Positions 9,451-17,764 of a stretch of 64,000 bases of DNA are shown one piece after another. This stretch comes from Cognatiluteimonas profundi (GTDB lineage: Bacteria > Pseudomonadota > Gammaproteobacteria > Xanthomonadales > Xanthomonadaceae). The position numbers were made by a program, and so were the translations under genes. The stretch lies in NCBI RefSeq assembly GCF_009792795.1, contig NZ_VKHQ01000003.1, positions 902,637-966,636 of the forward strand, written 5' to 3'. The notes under the pieces were generated by a model. It did no database searches. It was not told the DNA's origin and was given only the letters and a program-made list of their open reading frames with translations. How positions within the stretch are numbered: the first letter of the stretch is position 1; every line of letters starts with the position of its first letter.

Positions 9451-9954
9451 ATGCGCTATTCGGTCGTCCCCAGCCCGGTGGGCCCCTTGCTGCTGGCCGC
9501 GGATCACGTCGGCCTGCGCCTGATCGAGTTCGACGGTCCGCGGCATCCCGCGAGGCGCGACAACGACTGGGAGTCGGCCGACGACGACACGATCCTGCGC
9601 GAGACGCGCGCGCAACTCGATGACTACTTCGCCGGCACGCGATGCACGTTCGAGCTGCCGCTCGCGCCACGGGGAACCGATTTCCAGCTCGACGTCTGGC
9701 AGGAACTGCGCACCATCCCCTACGGCGAAACCATCAGCTATGCGCAACTGGCCACGCGCATCGGCAAGCCGAATGCGATGCGCGCGGTCGGCGCTGCCAA
9801 TGGACGCAATCCGTTGCCGATCGTGGTGCCCTGCCATCGCGTGATCGACGCCGACGGCAGCCTCACCGGATTCGGTGGCGGACTGCCGACGAAGCGGTTT
9901 TTGCTGGAGCTGGAAGGAGCGATCGAGACCGGGGATCTTTTCGGCTCTTCGTAG
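9451..9954 (+). CDS. ogt: Methylated-DNA-protein cysteine methyltransferase
   Basis: 167 residues from ATG 9451. It is a suicide enzyme that removes alkyl groups from O6-alkylguanine onto its own cysteine. The active-site motif PCHRVI is intact near residue 128, preceded by the helix-turn-helix recognition region [12 protein letters not shown] and the [14 protein letters not shown] segment, and followed by [18 protein letters not shown]. There is no AdaA-type N-terminal domain, so this is the stand-alone Ogt form. It ends just before a repeat at 9950. Confidence 0.95.
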   Translation: MRYSVVPSPVGPLLLAADHVGLRLIEFDGPRHPARRDNDWESADDDTILRETRAQLDDYFAGTRCTFELPLAPRGTDFQLDVWQELRTIPYGETISYAQLATRIGKPNAMRAVGAANGRNPLPIVVPCHRVIDADGSLTGFGGGLPTKRFLLELEGAIETGDLFGSS

Positions 9955-10028
9955 GAGCACCTTGCAGGCGCGAGCCTGTCGAGCGCGAAGAAACAACAGC
10001 TCGCGGCTATAAGCCGCTCCTGCGAAGA
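9950..10028. repeat. Diverged GTAGGAGC palindrome pair
   Basis: GTAGGAGC at 9952 and the inverted arm CGGCTATAAGCCGCTCCTGC ending near 10022 belong to the same repeat family as 7229-7428, but the left arm is degenerate. They fill the space between the convergent ends of ogt and hutF. Confidence 0.6.
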
Positions 10029-10032
10029 GCAG

Positions 10033-11286
10033 CTATGCGAGTAATTTCGACATGGCGGCGCGGAAGCGCGCGGCGATGGCATCGCGGTCGCGATGGCGGC
10101 CATCGGCGACGCGCTGTTGTCCGTCGACGTGGACATCGCGCACCAGGTTGCGATTGCCGCTGAAGATCCAGCGATCGATCGCGTCGGCTGGCGTCATGCC
10201 GGCGAATTGCGGCGCATCGGCATCCAGCGTGATCCAGTCATCGGTGGCGACGAACCCGGTCGCGTTGACGCCGCTGGCGAGCGCGTCGCGCAGCAGGGTC
10301 TCGCCGACGCTGGCACTGTCGGCCCGCACCGCGATGTTGCGATGGTGCGTGGCCAGGCGCTGGCCGTATTCGAGCCAGCGCAGTTCCTCGACCGGCGACA
10401 CCGAGATCTGCGAATCCGAGCCGATGCCCCAGGCGCCGCCGGCATCCAGGTAGGCGCGCAGGGGGAACAGGCCGTCGCCGAGGTTGGCCTCGGTGGTCGG
10501 GCAGATGGCGACGGTGGCGCCGCTGCCGGCGATGCCCGCGACTTCCGCATCGGTGAGATGCGTGGCGTGGACCAGCGTCCACCGCGAGTCGACATCGGCG
10601 TTGGCGAGCAGCCATTCGACCGGACGCGCGCCGCGCAGGGCGAGGCAATCCTGCACTTCCCCGAGTTGCTCGGCGATGTGGATGTGCAGTGGGGATTGCG
10701 CTGGCAACGTGGCGATCACCGCCTGCATCGCATCGGCCGGCACCGCGCGCAGGCTGTGCAGGGCGCAGCCGATCCGCAGCATGTCGCCTTCCTGCCGGCG
10801 CAGCAGTTCGAGCAGCGCGAGGAAGCCGTCGACCGCGTGGCCGAAGCGTCGCTGGCGCTCGCCGAGCGCGCGCCCGTCGAAGCCGCCGCTCATGTACAGC
10901 ACCGGCAGCAGGGTCATGCGGATGCCGGTGTCGCGCGCGGCAGCGACCAGTGCCTGCGACATCGCGGCCGGATCGGCGTACGCGTTGCCGTCGGGCGCGT
11001 GGTGCAGGTAATGGAATTCGCAGACGCTGGTGTAGCCGGCCTCGAGCATCTCGACGTACAACTGCGCGGCGACGGCGTGCAGCGTGTCGGGATCGAAGCG
11101 CGCGGCGAAGCGGTACATCGTCTCGCGCCACGTCCAGAACGAGTCCGATGCATCGGTCTGGCGCTCGGCCATGCCCGCCATCGCGCGCTGGAAGGCATGC
11201 GAATGCAGGTTCGCGATGCCGGGAACGCGCCATCGGCCGTCGACATCGCCTTGCACGCCGTGCCAGCCTTGCGGTGTCCAGATCAT
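10033..11286 (-). CDS. hutF: Formimidoylglutamate deiminase
   Basis: 417 residues from ATG 11286 (an upstream in-frame GTG at 11328 would add 14). It hydrolyses N-formimino-L-glutamate to N-formyl-L-glutamate and ammonia, the branch that needs HutG deformylase next. Amidohydrolase metal and active-site motifs are present in order: NLHSHAFQR, HIHIAEQ, VHATHLTD and GSDSQISVSP. The motif spacing matches HutF rather than guanine deaminase or HutI. It is separated from hutU and hutI by unrelated genes. No hutG is visible in the window. Confidence 0.93.
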   Translation of the reverse strand: MIWTPQGWHGVQGDVDGRWRVPGIANLHSHAFQRAMAGMAERQTDASDSFWTWRETMYRFAARFDPDTLHAVAAQLYVEMLEAGYTSVCEFHYLHHAPDGNAYADPAAMSQALVAAARDTGIRMTLLPVLYMSGGFDGRALGERQRRFGHAVDGFLALLELLRRQEGDMLRIGCALHSLRAVPADAMQAVIATLPAQSPLHIHIAEQLGEVQDCLALRGARPVEWLLANADVDSRWTLVHATHLTDAEVAGIAGSGATVAICPTTEANLGDGLFPLRAYLDAGGAWGIGSDSQISVSPVEELRWLEYGQRLATHHRNIAVRADSASVGETLLRDALASGVNATGFVATDDWITLDADAPQFAGMTPADAIDRWIFSGNRNLVRDVHVDGQQRVADGRHRDRDAIAARFRAAMSKLLA

Positions 11287-11586
11287 GGTGGCGTTCCCGA
11301 TGGCATGGACGGCATTCTGCACGAGCACGCGCGGGCTGCGTGAGGCAATGAATCAATGAGCCAGCGACCCGATGCCAAGGTCGGGCTTGCCCTGCTGTTG
11401 TGGGGTGGCGCCGAACGCCGTGCTGCTCGGCGCGACCGCGCTGGCCTGCCATGTGCCCGTGTACAAGGCCCTGGCCGAGCGGCTGGTCACGGCCGCGTCC
11501 GACGCGCCGCGGAGCGACGCGCCGTCGTTCGTGCGCACCGCCCCGCCATCGCAACGGCTTAGGCCGTCGGCGACGTGTGGATCAGG
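11287..11586. other. Intergenic region, possible decayed coding sequence
   Basis: About 300 bases upstream of hutF with no gene I can support. On the plus strand from 11356, a short frame (MSQRPDAKVGLALLLWGG) runs into a second frame reading VLLGATALACHVPVYKALAERL after a one-base shift near 11409. That would be compatible with a frameshifted remnant, but the match to any family is not recognised and the area may simply be non-coding. No clear promoter or terminator was seen. Confidence 0.3.
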
Positions 11587-12141
11587 TCAGATCCGCGGCT
11601 TGGCGGTGTCGAAGATCTTCCTGGCCTTCGCCGGTGCGTCGGTCACGCCGGAAAACATGATGGTGACCAGGTCGTCGCCGGTCTTGATCATCAATCCCGT
11701 GCCCACGGCGATGGCCTTGTCGCCGATGCCCGCATAGGGATCGGCGATGCCCGGCGCGATCTTTCCCATCACGCCGGCCGCGGCCATGGCCGATTCGCCC
11801 TCGCCCCATTCGACGGTGAACTCGACGTACGGGCTGACCGCGTTGTCGGGCTTGTAGATGCACTCGGACTTGTCGACCGAGCCTTCGTGCAGCTCGCCGC
11901 TCACCGGCGTGCCGAGGATGGTCGACATCTCCTGCGCGGTCACGATGTCGCAGGCCTTTGGATGCGCCTTGTTCTGCGCGTCGATCTTCGCCTGGATCGC
12001 TTGCGCGCTGAGCTCCGGCGCGGCCGCTGGCGTGGTGTCGGTGGCAGGACCGGATGCTGCCGACGGCGTGGGCCTGGAACATCCCTGCGCGCCGAGCAGG
12101 CAGAGCGCGGCGACGGCGAGCGGGCGGATGGCGTGGTGCAT
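11587..12141 (-). CDS. DUF3558-like lipoprotein A
   Basis: 184 residues from ATG 12141 (GGAG upstream). The N-terminal signal ends LGAQGC with Cys21 as the probable lipidated residue, although the lipobox is imperfect (Ala at -3). A Pro/Ala/Thr linker follows. The domain begins ACDIVTAQEMSTILGTP, then SECIYKP, PYAGIGDKA and a final KARKIFDTAK helix. The pattern of two cysteines plus a G[IV]GD[KQ]A loop is shared with the lipoprotein at 13144-13782 and with DUF3558-type lipoproteins. Likely envelope-anchored; function unknown. It is transcribed in the same direction as the two genes to its right. Confidence 0.7.
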   Translation of the reverse strand: MHHAIRPLAVAALCLLGAQGCSRPTPSAASGPATDTTPAAAPELSAQAIQAKIDAQNKAHPKACDIVTAQEMSTILGTPVSGELHEGSVDKSECIYKPDNAVSPYVEFTVEWGEGESAMAAAGVMGKIAPGIADPYAGIGDKAIAVGTGLMIKTGDDLVTIMFSGVTDAPAKARKIFDTAKPRI

Positions 12142-12190
12142 GGGCTTGTGTCTCCAGTGAGGTGCGGAGCGCGGGCGCGCCGCAGTGGTG

Positions 12191-13015
12191 TCAGGGTCGT
12201 GGCGCGACGGGTTGGTCGACGGGCTGGTCGACAGGCGTTGGCGGCAACACCTTGCGCACGACCTGCGTCGCGCCCTTGCCGCTGACGATGATGATTCCGG
12301 CCTGCCCGGCGCGGGAGGGTGTCGCCGGTTCCACCTGTTTGTCCGGGGGGCCTGGTGGCAAGGGTTGCGGATTGAGGCTGACGGCGTCGGCCGGCGTGGA
12401 CGCAGCGCCGGCTTGCGCGGGCGTCGTGCGCAACCGGTCGACGGCGTGCGCACGAACGCGATCGGTAAATGCGCCGGAGGGGACGACGGCGAGGTTGGCC
12501 CGATCGTAGTCGGCGATCAGCCCGGCGCGCTGGTCATCGGGAATGCCGCGCCTGGACGCCGGGAATGGCGATTGGGCGAGGTCGGGCCACAGTTCGCGCA
12601 CGTCGTCCCCGATGTTGTCGCCCACGCGCGTGCAGTTGACGCCGTGCAACCATGGGTCGCGCTCGCAGCGCCCCCCCAGCACGACATCGAATGTCCGCGA
12701 TTGGCCGGACAGCATGTCGATGCGATAGATCTCCGACGCGTTCGCGTTCCCGTCGCGCGTTTCGGACGGCGTCCATGTCGCGGTGGCGCGATAGCCGAAC
12801 GATCGGCCGTCACGCGTTTCGCAGACGCCGCTGAAGTGATACTCGGCCCGGCCCGGCGACACCTGGGAAAATGTCGGTGGCGCGGACAGGCCGCCACCGG
12901 TGCAGGTCACCGCCGGTGAGCCGGGTGGATCGGCGCGCGCGGCGATCGGGGCGAAGGTGCACGCAGCCAGGATGACCGACAGCATCGTGACGCGGGGGAC
13001 GATGGTGTGTTGCAT
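12191..13015 (-). CDS. Secreted protein with LNPQPLPP motif
   Basis: 274 residues from ATG 13015, with GAGGAA about seven bases upstream. A signal peptide covers about residues 1-28. The first half is beta-rich with paired cysteines (VTCTGGG, SGVCETRDG, GRCERDP, GVNCTRVG), suggesting two disulfides. A helical middle part and then a Pro-rich tail follow. The tail contains VSLNPQPLPPGPPDK at about residues 212-226 and ends in repeats PVDQPVDQPV. I recall the LNPQPLPP string in otherwise unrelated exported proteins of several phyla; its role is unknown. It lies between two similar lipoproteins, 49 and 128 bases from them. Confidence 0.65.
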   Translation of the reverse strand: MQHTIVPRVTMLSVILAACTFAPIAARADPPGSPAVTCTGGGLSAPPTFSQVSPGRAEYHFSGVCETRDGRSFGYRATATWTPSETRDGNANASEIYRIDMLSGQSRTFDVVLGGRCERDPWLHGVNCTRVGDNIGDDVRELWPDLAQSPFPASRRGIPDDQRAGLIADYDRANLAVVPSGAFTDRVRAHAVDRLRTTPAQAGAASTPADAVSLNPQPLPPGPPDKQVEPATPSRAGQAGIIIVSGKGATQVVRKVLPPTPVDQPVDQPVAPRP

Positions 13016-13143
13016 GGGATGTTCCTCGATGGCGATGGTCAGGCGCGCAATGCAGCTGGATGGTTGCGACGCGCCGGGTCGCCGTGGCATTGCACTGAGG
13101 TTCGCGACTGGCCCGGCTGCATCGGCTGCGCGGCGTTGCATCG

Positions 13144-13782
13144 CTAGAGCCGCGCGACGGCGTCGGCACCCAGTGTCGCCAGCGTCTTCAACGCATCCGC
13201 GCGATCTCCGCGGGCAAGATCGGTGGAGGTCAGCACGAGGATCCTGTCGCCGTGGCTTGCCACCAGCAGCGCGACATCGGCGAGGATGCCTTTCGCCGCG
13301 TCCTTGTTTTCAACCACCGCGAACGCCTGGTCGCCGACGCCGGGCACCGGTTCGAAGCGGACATTGCCCTGCGCATCGGGCTTCGTGGGATCCACGAATC
13401 CCGTTGCCAGGCCGCGGATTTCATTGTCGGCGGTGCTTCCCTTCGCCTGCCAGATCTCCGCGGTGAAGTCGCCGCTGCCTGTCGACCACTGGCAGGCGGT
13501 GATGCCGTATTCCTCGCGACTGCGGTTGCGTGCGCCGGCCTTTGCATCTGGAAACACCGCACGAACCGTCGCATCACCCAGCACGCGGCAAGGACTGTCC
13601 GGATCCACCGCCGCGGCAGCCGGCTCGGAGGAGGCGTCCACGGCAGCCGGGGCGGATGGGGTCGCAACCGAGGCGGTCGCCTCACCCGGAGCGCGGGAGG
13701 GGTTCGAACAGGCGACGATCCCGACCAGGACCATGCATGCCGCAAGGCAACGTGGCAGGCCGCGGGGATGATATGGGTGCAT
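13144..13782 (-). CDS. DUF3558-like lipoprotein B
   Basis: 212 residues from ATG 13782 (CGGAG nine bases upstream). The signal ends GIVAC with Cys25 as the lipid attachment site, a good lipobox. A long Ala/Pro/Ser linker precedes the folded domain. That domain has [45 protein letters not shown] and a last [12 protein letters not shown] helix. The layout (first Cys, second Cys before an aromatic, GVGDQA loop, C-terminal helix) parallels lipoprotein A, so the two look like diverged paralogues. Probably envelope-anchored; no enzyme motif seen. Confidence 0.7.
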   Translation of the reverse strand: MHPYHPRGLPRCLAACMVLVGIVACSNPSRAPGEATASVATPSAPAAVDASSEPAAAAVDPDSPCRVLGDATVRAVFPDAKAGARNRSREEYGITACQWSTGSGDFTAEIWQAKGSTADNEIRGLATGFVDPTKPDAQGNVRFEPVPGVGDQAFAVVENKDAAKGILADVALLVASHGDRILVLTSTDLARGDRADALKTLATLGADAVARL

Positions 13783-13967
13783 GCGAAGGCTCCGGCAGCA
13801 GGGCTGTGCGGAAATCGCCGGCCCTCATGCAAGAACCAGAAAACCGTCGAGGACCGGACATGAAACGCGGCGGCCGCATGTTCATTGGCCCGAAACCGGC
13901 TGTGACAGAATCCACGCGGATTGCTGACGGCATGCAGCGGGGCAAAACAGACGATATGCAGGAACGA

Positions 13968-15188
13968 ATGAGCGCTGTTCACTGGGACGGACTGATCCTC
14001 GGCGCCTCACTGGCGACGCTGGACGCGGATGCCGGATACGGAGCGATCGCCGATGCCGCGATCGGCTGGCGCGATGGCGTGCTGACCTTCGTCGGTCCGC
14101 GCGCGGACTTGCCGGGCGATCCGGCGACGCTCGCCGGCGACGTCATCCAGACAAGTGGCTGGATCACGCCGGGCCTGGTCGACTGCCACACCCACCTGGT
14201 GTTTGCCGGCAATCGTTCGCGCGAGTTCGAGCAACGACTGCAGGGCGCCAGCTACGAGGAGATCGCACGCGCGGGCGGCGGCATCGTGTCGAGCGTGCGC
14301 GCGTTGCGCGAGGCGAGCGAGGACGCGCTGCTCGCGCAGTCGCTGCCGCGCGCACGCGCCCTGCTCCGCGATGGCGTGACCACGCTGGAGATCAAGTCCG
14401 GTTACGGCCTGGACTTCGACAACGAACGCAAGATGCTGCGCGTTGCGCGGCGCATCGGTGATGTCCTCGGCATCGGCGTCCGCACGACTTACCTGGCCGT
14501 GCATGCGCTGCCGCCCGAGTTCGCCGGCAACGCCGACGGATACATCGATGCGGCGATCCAATGGTTGCCGCGACTGCATGCCGAAGGCCTGGTCGACGCG
14601 GTCGACGCTTTCTGCGAGCGGATCGCGTTTTCCCCGGCGCAGACGCGTCGCATGTTCGACACCGCACGCGCGCTCGGGCTGCCGGTCAAACTGCACGCCG
14701 ACCAGCTCAGCGACCTCGGCGGAGCGGCGCTCGCTGCGGATTACCGCGCACTGTCGGCCGACCATATCGAGCACACGTCCGACGCCGGCGTGCGCGCGAT
14801 GGCGGCAGCGGGCACGGTCGCCGTGTTGTTGCCGGGTGCGTTCCATGTGTTGCGCGATACGCGGCTGCCGCCGATCGACGCATTGCGCGAGCACGGCGTG
14901 CCGATGGCGGTCGCCACCGACTGCAACCCGGGAACCTCACCGCTGCTGTCGTTGCGGCAGGCGATGCAACTGGCGTGCACCCACTTCCGGCTGACACCCG
15001 AGGAAGCCCTGCGTGGGGCAACGTTGCATGGCGCGCGTGCGCTCGGACTGCACGATCGCGGAATACTGCGAACCGGCATGCGTGCGGATTTCGTGCAGTG
15101 GCGGGTCGGCGACCCGTCGGAGCTGGCGTACTGGCTTGGCGGCGACCTGGTGGAGGCCGTGTTCGCCGACGGCAGGCGCCTGGCCTGA
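13968..15188 (+). CDS. hutI: Imidazolonepropionase
   Basis: 406 residues from ATG 13968, with AGGAA just upstream; another in-frame ATG lies at 13956. It hydrolyses 4-imidazolone-5-propionate to N-formimino-L-glutamate, the step after HutU. Amidohydrolase signatures occur in order: [13 protein letters not shown] (HxH metal site), [38 protein letters not shown] and [10 protein letters not shown]. The length is right for the family. Transcribed away from the lipoprotein block, it is a single gene ending in a clear terminator. Confidence 0.96.
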   Translation: MSAVHWDGLILGASLATLDADAGYGAIADAAIGWRDGVLTFVGPRADLPGDPATLAGDVIQTSGWITPGLVDCHTHLVFAGNRSREFEQRLQGASYEEIARAGGGIVSSVRALREASEDALLAQSLPRARALLRDGVTTLEIKSGYGLDFDNERKMLRVARRIGDVLGIGVRTTYLAVHALPPEFAGNADGYIDAAIQWLPRLHAEGLVDAVDAFCERIAFSPAQTRRMFDTARALGLPVKLHADQLSDLGGAALAADYRALSADHIEHTSDAGVRAMAAAGTVAVLLPGAFHVLRDTRLPPIDALREHGVPMAVATDCNPGTSPLLSLRQAMQLACTHFRLTPEEALRGATLHGARALGLHDRGILRTGMRADFVQWRVGDPSELAYWLGGDLVEAVFADGRRLA

Positions 15189-15195
15189 CCACAAC

Positions 15196-15225
15196 GAAAA
15201 AGCCCCGCCGGGGCGGGGCTTTTCG
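15196..15225 (+). terminator. Intrinsic terminator after hutI
   Basis: An AAAAAGCCCCGCC/GGGGCGGGGCTTTTTC-like stem-loop at 15198-15224, seven bases after the hutI stop, with flanking A and T runs. It could act in both directions for the convergent thx gene. Confidence 0.85.
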
Positions 15226-15252
15226 ATTCGCCGCAAACGCGGCGCGGCGGGC

Positions 15253-15441
15253 TTACTTGCCGGCCGTCTTCTTGGCGACGACCTTCTTGGCCGGCGCCTT
15301 GGCGACCGACTTGGTGGCGGTCTTCTTCACTGCCGGGGCGGCGAAGGCACCGGTCGCCTTGGGCGCCGTGTGGGAACGCGCATTGCCATAGCTGGAGGTG
15401 GCGCGCTTGCCCTTTGCCGTCTTGCTGTCGCCCTTGCCCAT
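15253..15441 (-). CDS. 30S ribosomal protein Thx with Ala/Lys tail
   Basis: 62 residues from ATG 15441, with AGGAG nine bases upstream. The N-terminus MGKGDSKTAKGKR...SSYGNAR matches the short basic Thx protein of the small ribosomal subunit, which in Thermus is about 26 residues and stabilises the 30S head. Here it is extended by a histone H1-like tail of Ala, Lys, Thr and Val (KKVVAKKTAGK at the end), an extension I recall from xanthomonads. The tail may bind nucleic acid, which is an inference. It is monocistronic, with its own ribosome-binding site. Confidence 0.8.
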   Translation of the reverse strand: MGKGDSKTAKGKRATSSYGNARSHTAPKATGAFAAPAVKKTATKSVAKAPAKKVVAKKTAGK

Positions 15442-15552
15442 CGATGTGACTCCTGAAATTTTGTGTAGCACGCGGGTGTTCGCGTGCGCGAGGCTGCAGA
15501 TTCTACCCGATCTTCCTGCCGGTCCCTTGTCGAAGGCCGCCGCCGGCACGGC

Positions 15553-15981
15553 TCAGTGGGCGCAGGAGGCGTTGTGCACGTGGCCGTGGTTGAGCCGCAG
15601 GTTGGCAAGGTGGGCCATGCCGACCAGGGTGCCACCCAGCGTCATCGTGATCGCATGCGGGAGGAGGGCATGGTGCAGCGGGGCGTACAGCACGCCGATC
15701 CACAAGGCCGCGAGCCCGGGGATCAGGATCCCGAGGGCCCGGACCACGCGGTGCCGCCGATAGCCCCAGGCCAGGGTGAATACCCCCAGCAGCGTCGCGA
15801 AGATGACGAACCCGCGTTCGAAGCCCTCGCCCAGCCACGCCGCGATGCCCAACGAGGGCAGCAGCGCGATCAGCATCGGCAACAGCGCGCAATGGATGGC
15901 GCAGACCAGCGATCCGGTTGCGCCGAGGCGATCGAGCACGGGGTGGGGGCGCCGCGCTCGCATGGGGGATCCATCACTCAT
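15553..15981 (-). CDS. MerC-domain membrane protein, probably Zur-controlled
   Basis: 142 residues from ATG 15981; an ATG at 15963 is possible. Four hydrophobic segments follow a short basic N-terminus, and the first carries the CAIHC cysteine pair typical of MerC mercury-transport relatives. The C-terminus is His-rich (HGHVHNASCAH), suggesting metal handling. It lies 43 bases downstream of znuB on the same strand, with a Zur-box-like palindrome (15984-15996) just before its start. The start lies only a few bases beyond a -10-like TACAAT, so a leaderless transcript is conceivable. Zinc is a likelier substrate than mercury here, since no mer genes are near. Confidence 0.8.
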   Translation of the reverse strand: MSDGSPMRARRPHPVLDRLGATGSLVCAIHCALLPMLIALLPSLGIAAWLGEGFERGFVIFATLLGVFTLAWGYRRHRVVRALGILIPGLAALWIGVLYAPLHHALLPHAITMTLGGTLVGMAHLANLRLNHGHVHNASCAH

Positions 15982-15983
15982 AC

Positions 15984-15996
15984 GTTACATTGTAAC
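15984..15996 (-). promoter_or_regulatory. Probable Zur operator upstream of MerC-like gene
   Basis: A perfect 5+3+5 palindrome (GTTACAATGTAAC on the minus strand). It resembles the GTTATRNNATAAC Zur box known from Pseudomonas and is structurally the same as the one at 19215-19227. It overlaps a TACAAT -10-like element. Confidence 0.6.
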
Positions 15997-16024
15997 AATT
16001 GCCATCGACGCCAGCGTGAAGGCC

Positions 16025-16837
16025 TCAGGCGGCCGCGTCGAAGACCACTTCCGGCGTCGCGTGCGCCGGATGCGAACGTCGAACCGCCGGCACCAGTTGC
16101 GCCAGCAGGGCGCAGCCAGCCAGCGTCCACACGATCAGCGCGCCGCTGGGCAGGTCGAGCACCGCGGACAGCGCCAGGCCCGTGACGTAGCCCATCGCGC
16201 CGATGACATAGGCGGCCGTCAGTCGACCCCGCCCACGCATCCCGGCCGTCGCCAGTGCCGGCACGATCAGGCTGGCGAAGACCAGGTAGACGCCGACCAG
16301 CTGCACCGACGCGGTGATCGCGAGAGCGAACAGGCCATAGAACGCCAGTCCGGCCAGGCGACCGCGCCGCAGCCACATGAAGCCAAGCAGCACCACCGAC
16401 AGCACCGCCGCCGGGATCAGCTGCGCGTAGCTGACCCAGAGGATCTGCCCCACCAGCAGGTCCTTCAGGTGCTCGCCACCCTGTGGGTTGTTTGCCAGCA
16501 ACAACAGTCCACCGGTCGCCGCGAGGACGAACAGCGTGCCGATCAGCGGTTCCTGGTATTCCGGCCAGCGACGGTCGGTCCAGGACAGCAGTCCGGCACC
16601 GGCCAGTGCGGCAACCGCGGCCGAGACCTGCACGCCGAAACCGTGCTCGTCGATGCCCATCGCCTGCGCGAGGATCACGCCGAGCCCGGCGATCTGCGCG
16701 ATGGCGAGGTCGATGAAGATGATCCCGCGCGACAGCACCTGCTTGCCCAGCGGTACATGCGTCGACAGCACGATCAGCCCGGCCACGCAGGCCGGGCCGA
16801 GGATGCTCATGTCCAGGCCTTCCCAGTTCAACGTCAC
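16025..16837 (-). CDS. znuB: Metal (zinc) ABC transporter permease
   Basis: 270 residues. ATG 16837 overlaps the znuA stop by four bases (ATGA), showing translational coupling. It has the ABC-3 family pattern: seven to nine hydrophobic segments, with RGIIFIDLAIAQIAGLG corresponding to the conserved coupling-region sequence of ZnuB/TroC-type permeases, and VYLVFASLIVPALAT in a later helix. It forms the inner-membrane channel with the substrate-binding protein encoded upstream. Unusually, no ATPase gene lies in the cluster, so the energising subunit must come from elsewhere or the system is incomplete. Confidence 0.9.
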   Translation of the reverse strand: MTLNWEGLDMSILGPACVAGLIVLSTHVPLGKQVLSRGIIFIDLAIAQIAGLGVILAQAMGIDEHGFGVQVSAAVAALAGAGLLSWTDRRWPEYQEPLIGTLFVLAATGGLLLLANNPQGGEHLKDLLVGQILWVSYAQLIPAAVLSVVLLGFMWLRRGRLAGLAFYGLFALAITASVQLVGVYLVFASLIVPALATAGMRGRGRLTAAYVIGAMGYVTGLALSAVLDLPSGALIVWTLAGCALLAQLVPAVRRSHPAHATPEVVFDAAA

Positions 16838-17754
16838 TTGGCCGCTCCTGACCGGGACGCTCCCAGCAGCTTGCTGATCGTCGAATCGAACAGGCCGAAC
16901 AGATCCTTCGACTGCGCGTCACCGCCGACGGTGAACGGCAGCGTCAGCGCGGGCACGCCGGTGCGATCGGACAACCAGTCGGCAGGTTTGGGATCCTGGT
17001 AGGCCGCGCGAACGATCGCCAGCGTGTTGCTCGACTTGGTGATCGCGATCAGGCTCGACAGGTGCGCGCTGGTCGGTGGCACGCTCGGCTTGGGCTCCAG
17101 TGCGCCGATCTGCTGCATGCCGAGCCAGTCCCACAGGTACGGCCAGGCGATGTGGTGCACGACGACCTTACGACCACGCAGCGGAGCGGCCTCGGCCTTC
17201 CATCGCGTCATCGCGGCGAGCCAGCGCTTGCTGAAGGTGTCCAGGCGCTGTTGATACACCGCCGCATTCGACGGATCGAGCTGCGCAAGCCGCGCATCGA
17301 GCGTGCGCGCGACGACGAGGATGCGGCGCGGGTCCATCTGGGTGTGCGGGTTGCCGTCCGGATGCACGTCACCCGCGGCGCGGTCGACGGCGGTGGGTTT
17401 TTCCAGCAGCTTGACCTGCGAATCGGCCATGAAATAACCGGGCGTACCCGGCGCGACGCTGGCGTTGCCCGACTGGCGGATCAGCATGGGCAGCCAGCCG
17501 ATCTCCAGCTCCGCGCCCGTGCAGACGACGAGGTTGGCCGCGCGCACCTTCGCGATGAGGCTGGGTTTTGCCTCGATCACGTGCACGTCCTGCAGTGCGG
17601 TCGTGGCGACGTCGAGATCGACCTTGTCGCCGGCGAGTTCCTGCACCAGCGAACCCCACTCGGGCTCGCAGGCGAAGACTTTCAACTTTGCCTGCGCCGG
17701 CGCGGCGAACATGCCGGCGGCGAGGAGGACTGCGGAAATGGCAAACGCTTTCAT
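16834..17754 (-). CDS. znuA: Zinc ABC transporter substrate-binding protein
   Basis: 306 residues from ATG 17754. A signal peptide spans residues 1-22 (ending AQA). It is a TroA/ZnuA-type cluster A-I binding protein with candidate metal ligands His in DVHVIEAKPS, His in GNPHTQMDP and His in VVVHHIAWPY, plus an acidic residue late (FTVGGD). The long His-rich loop of classical ZnuA is absent. It captures the metal in the periplasm and delivers it to the permease. The gene follows the porin gene by ten bases and overlaps znuB, so the three form one transcription unit. Specificity for Zn over Mn is inferred from the Zur context. Confidence 0.85.
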   Translation of the reverse strand: MKAFAISAVLLAAGMFAAPAQAKLKVFACEPEWGSLVQELAGDKVDLDVATTALQDVHVIEAKPSLIAKVRAANLVVCTGAELEIGWLPMLIRQSGNASVAPGTPGYFMADSQVKLLEKPTAVDRAAGDVHPDGNPHTQMDPRRILVVARTLDARLAQLDPSNAAVYQQRLDTFSKRWLAAMTRWKAEAAPLRGRKVVVHHIAWPYLWDWLGMQQIGALEPKPSVPPTSAHLSSLIAITKSSNTLAIVRAAYQDPKPADWLSDRTGVPALTLPFTVGGDAQSKDLFGLFDSTISKLLGASRSGAAK

Positions 17755-17764
17755 CGGTCGATCC

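Noticed and set aside
15553..15981. Mercury resistance locus
   Set aside because: Only a MerC-like protein is present, with no merR, merA, merT or merP; the zinc operon context and Zur-like box fit better.
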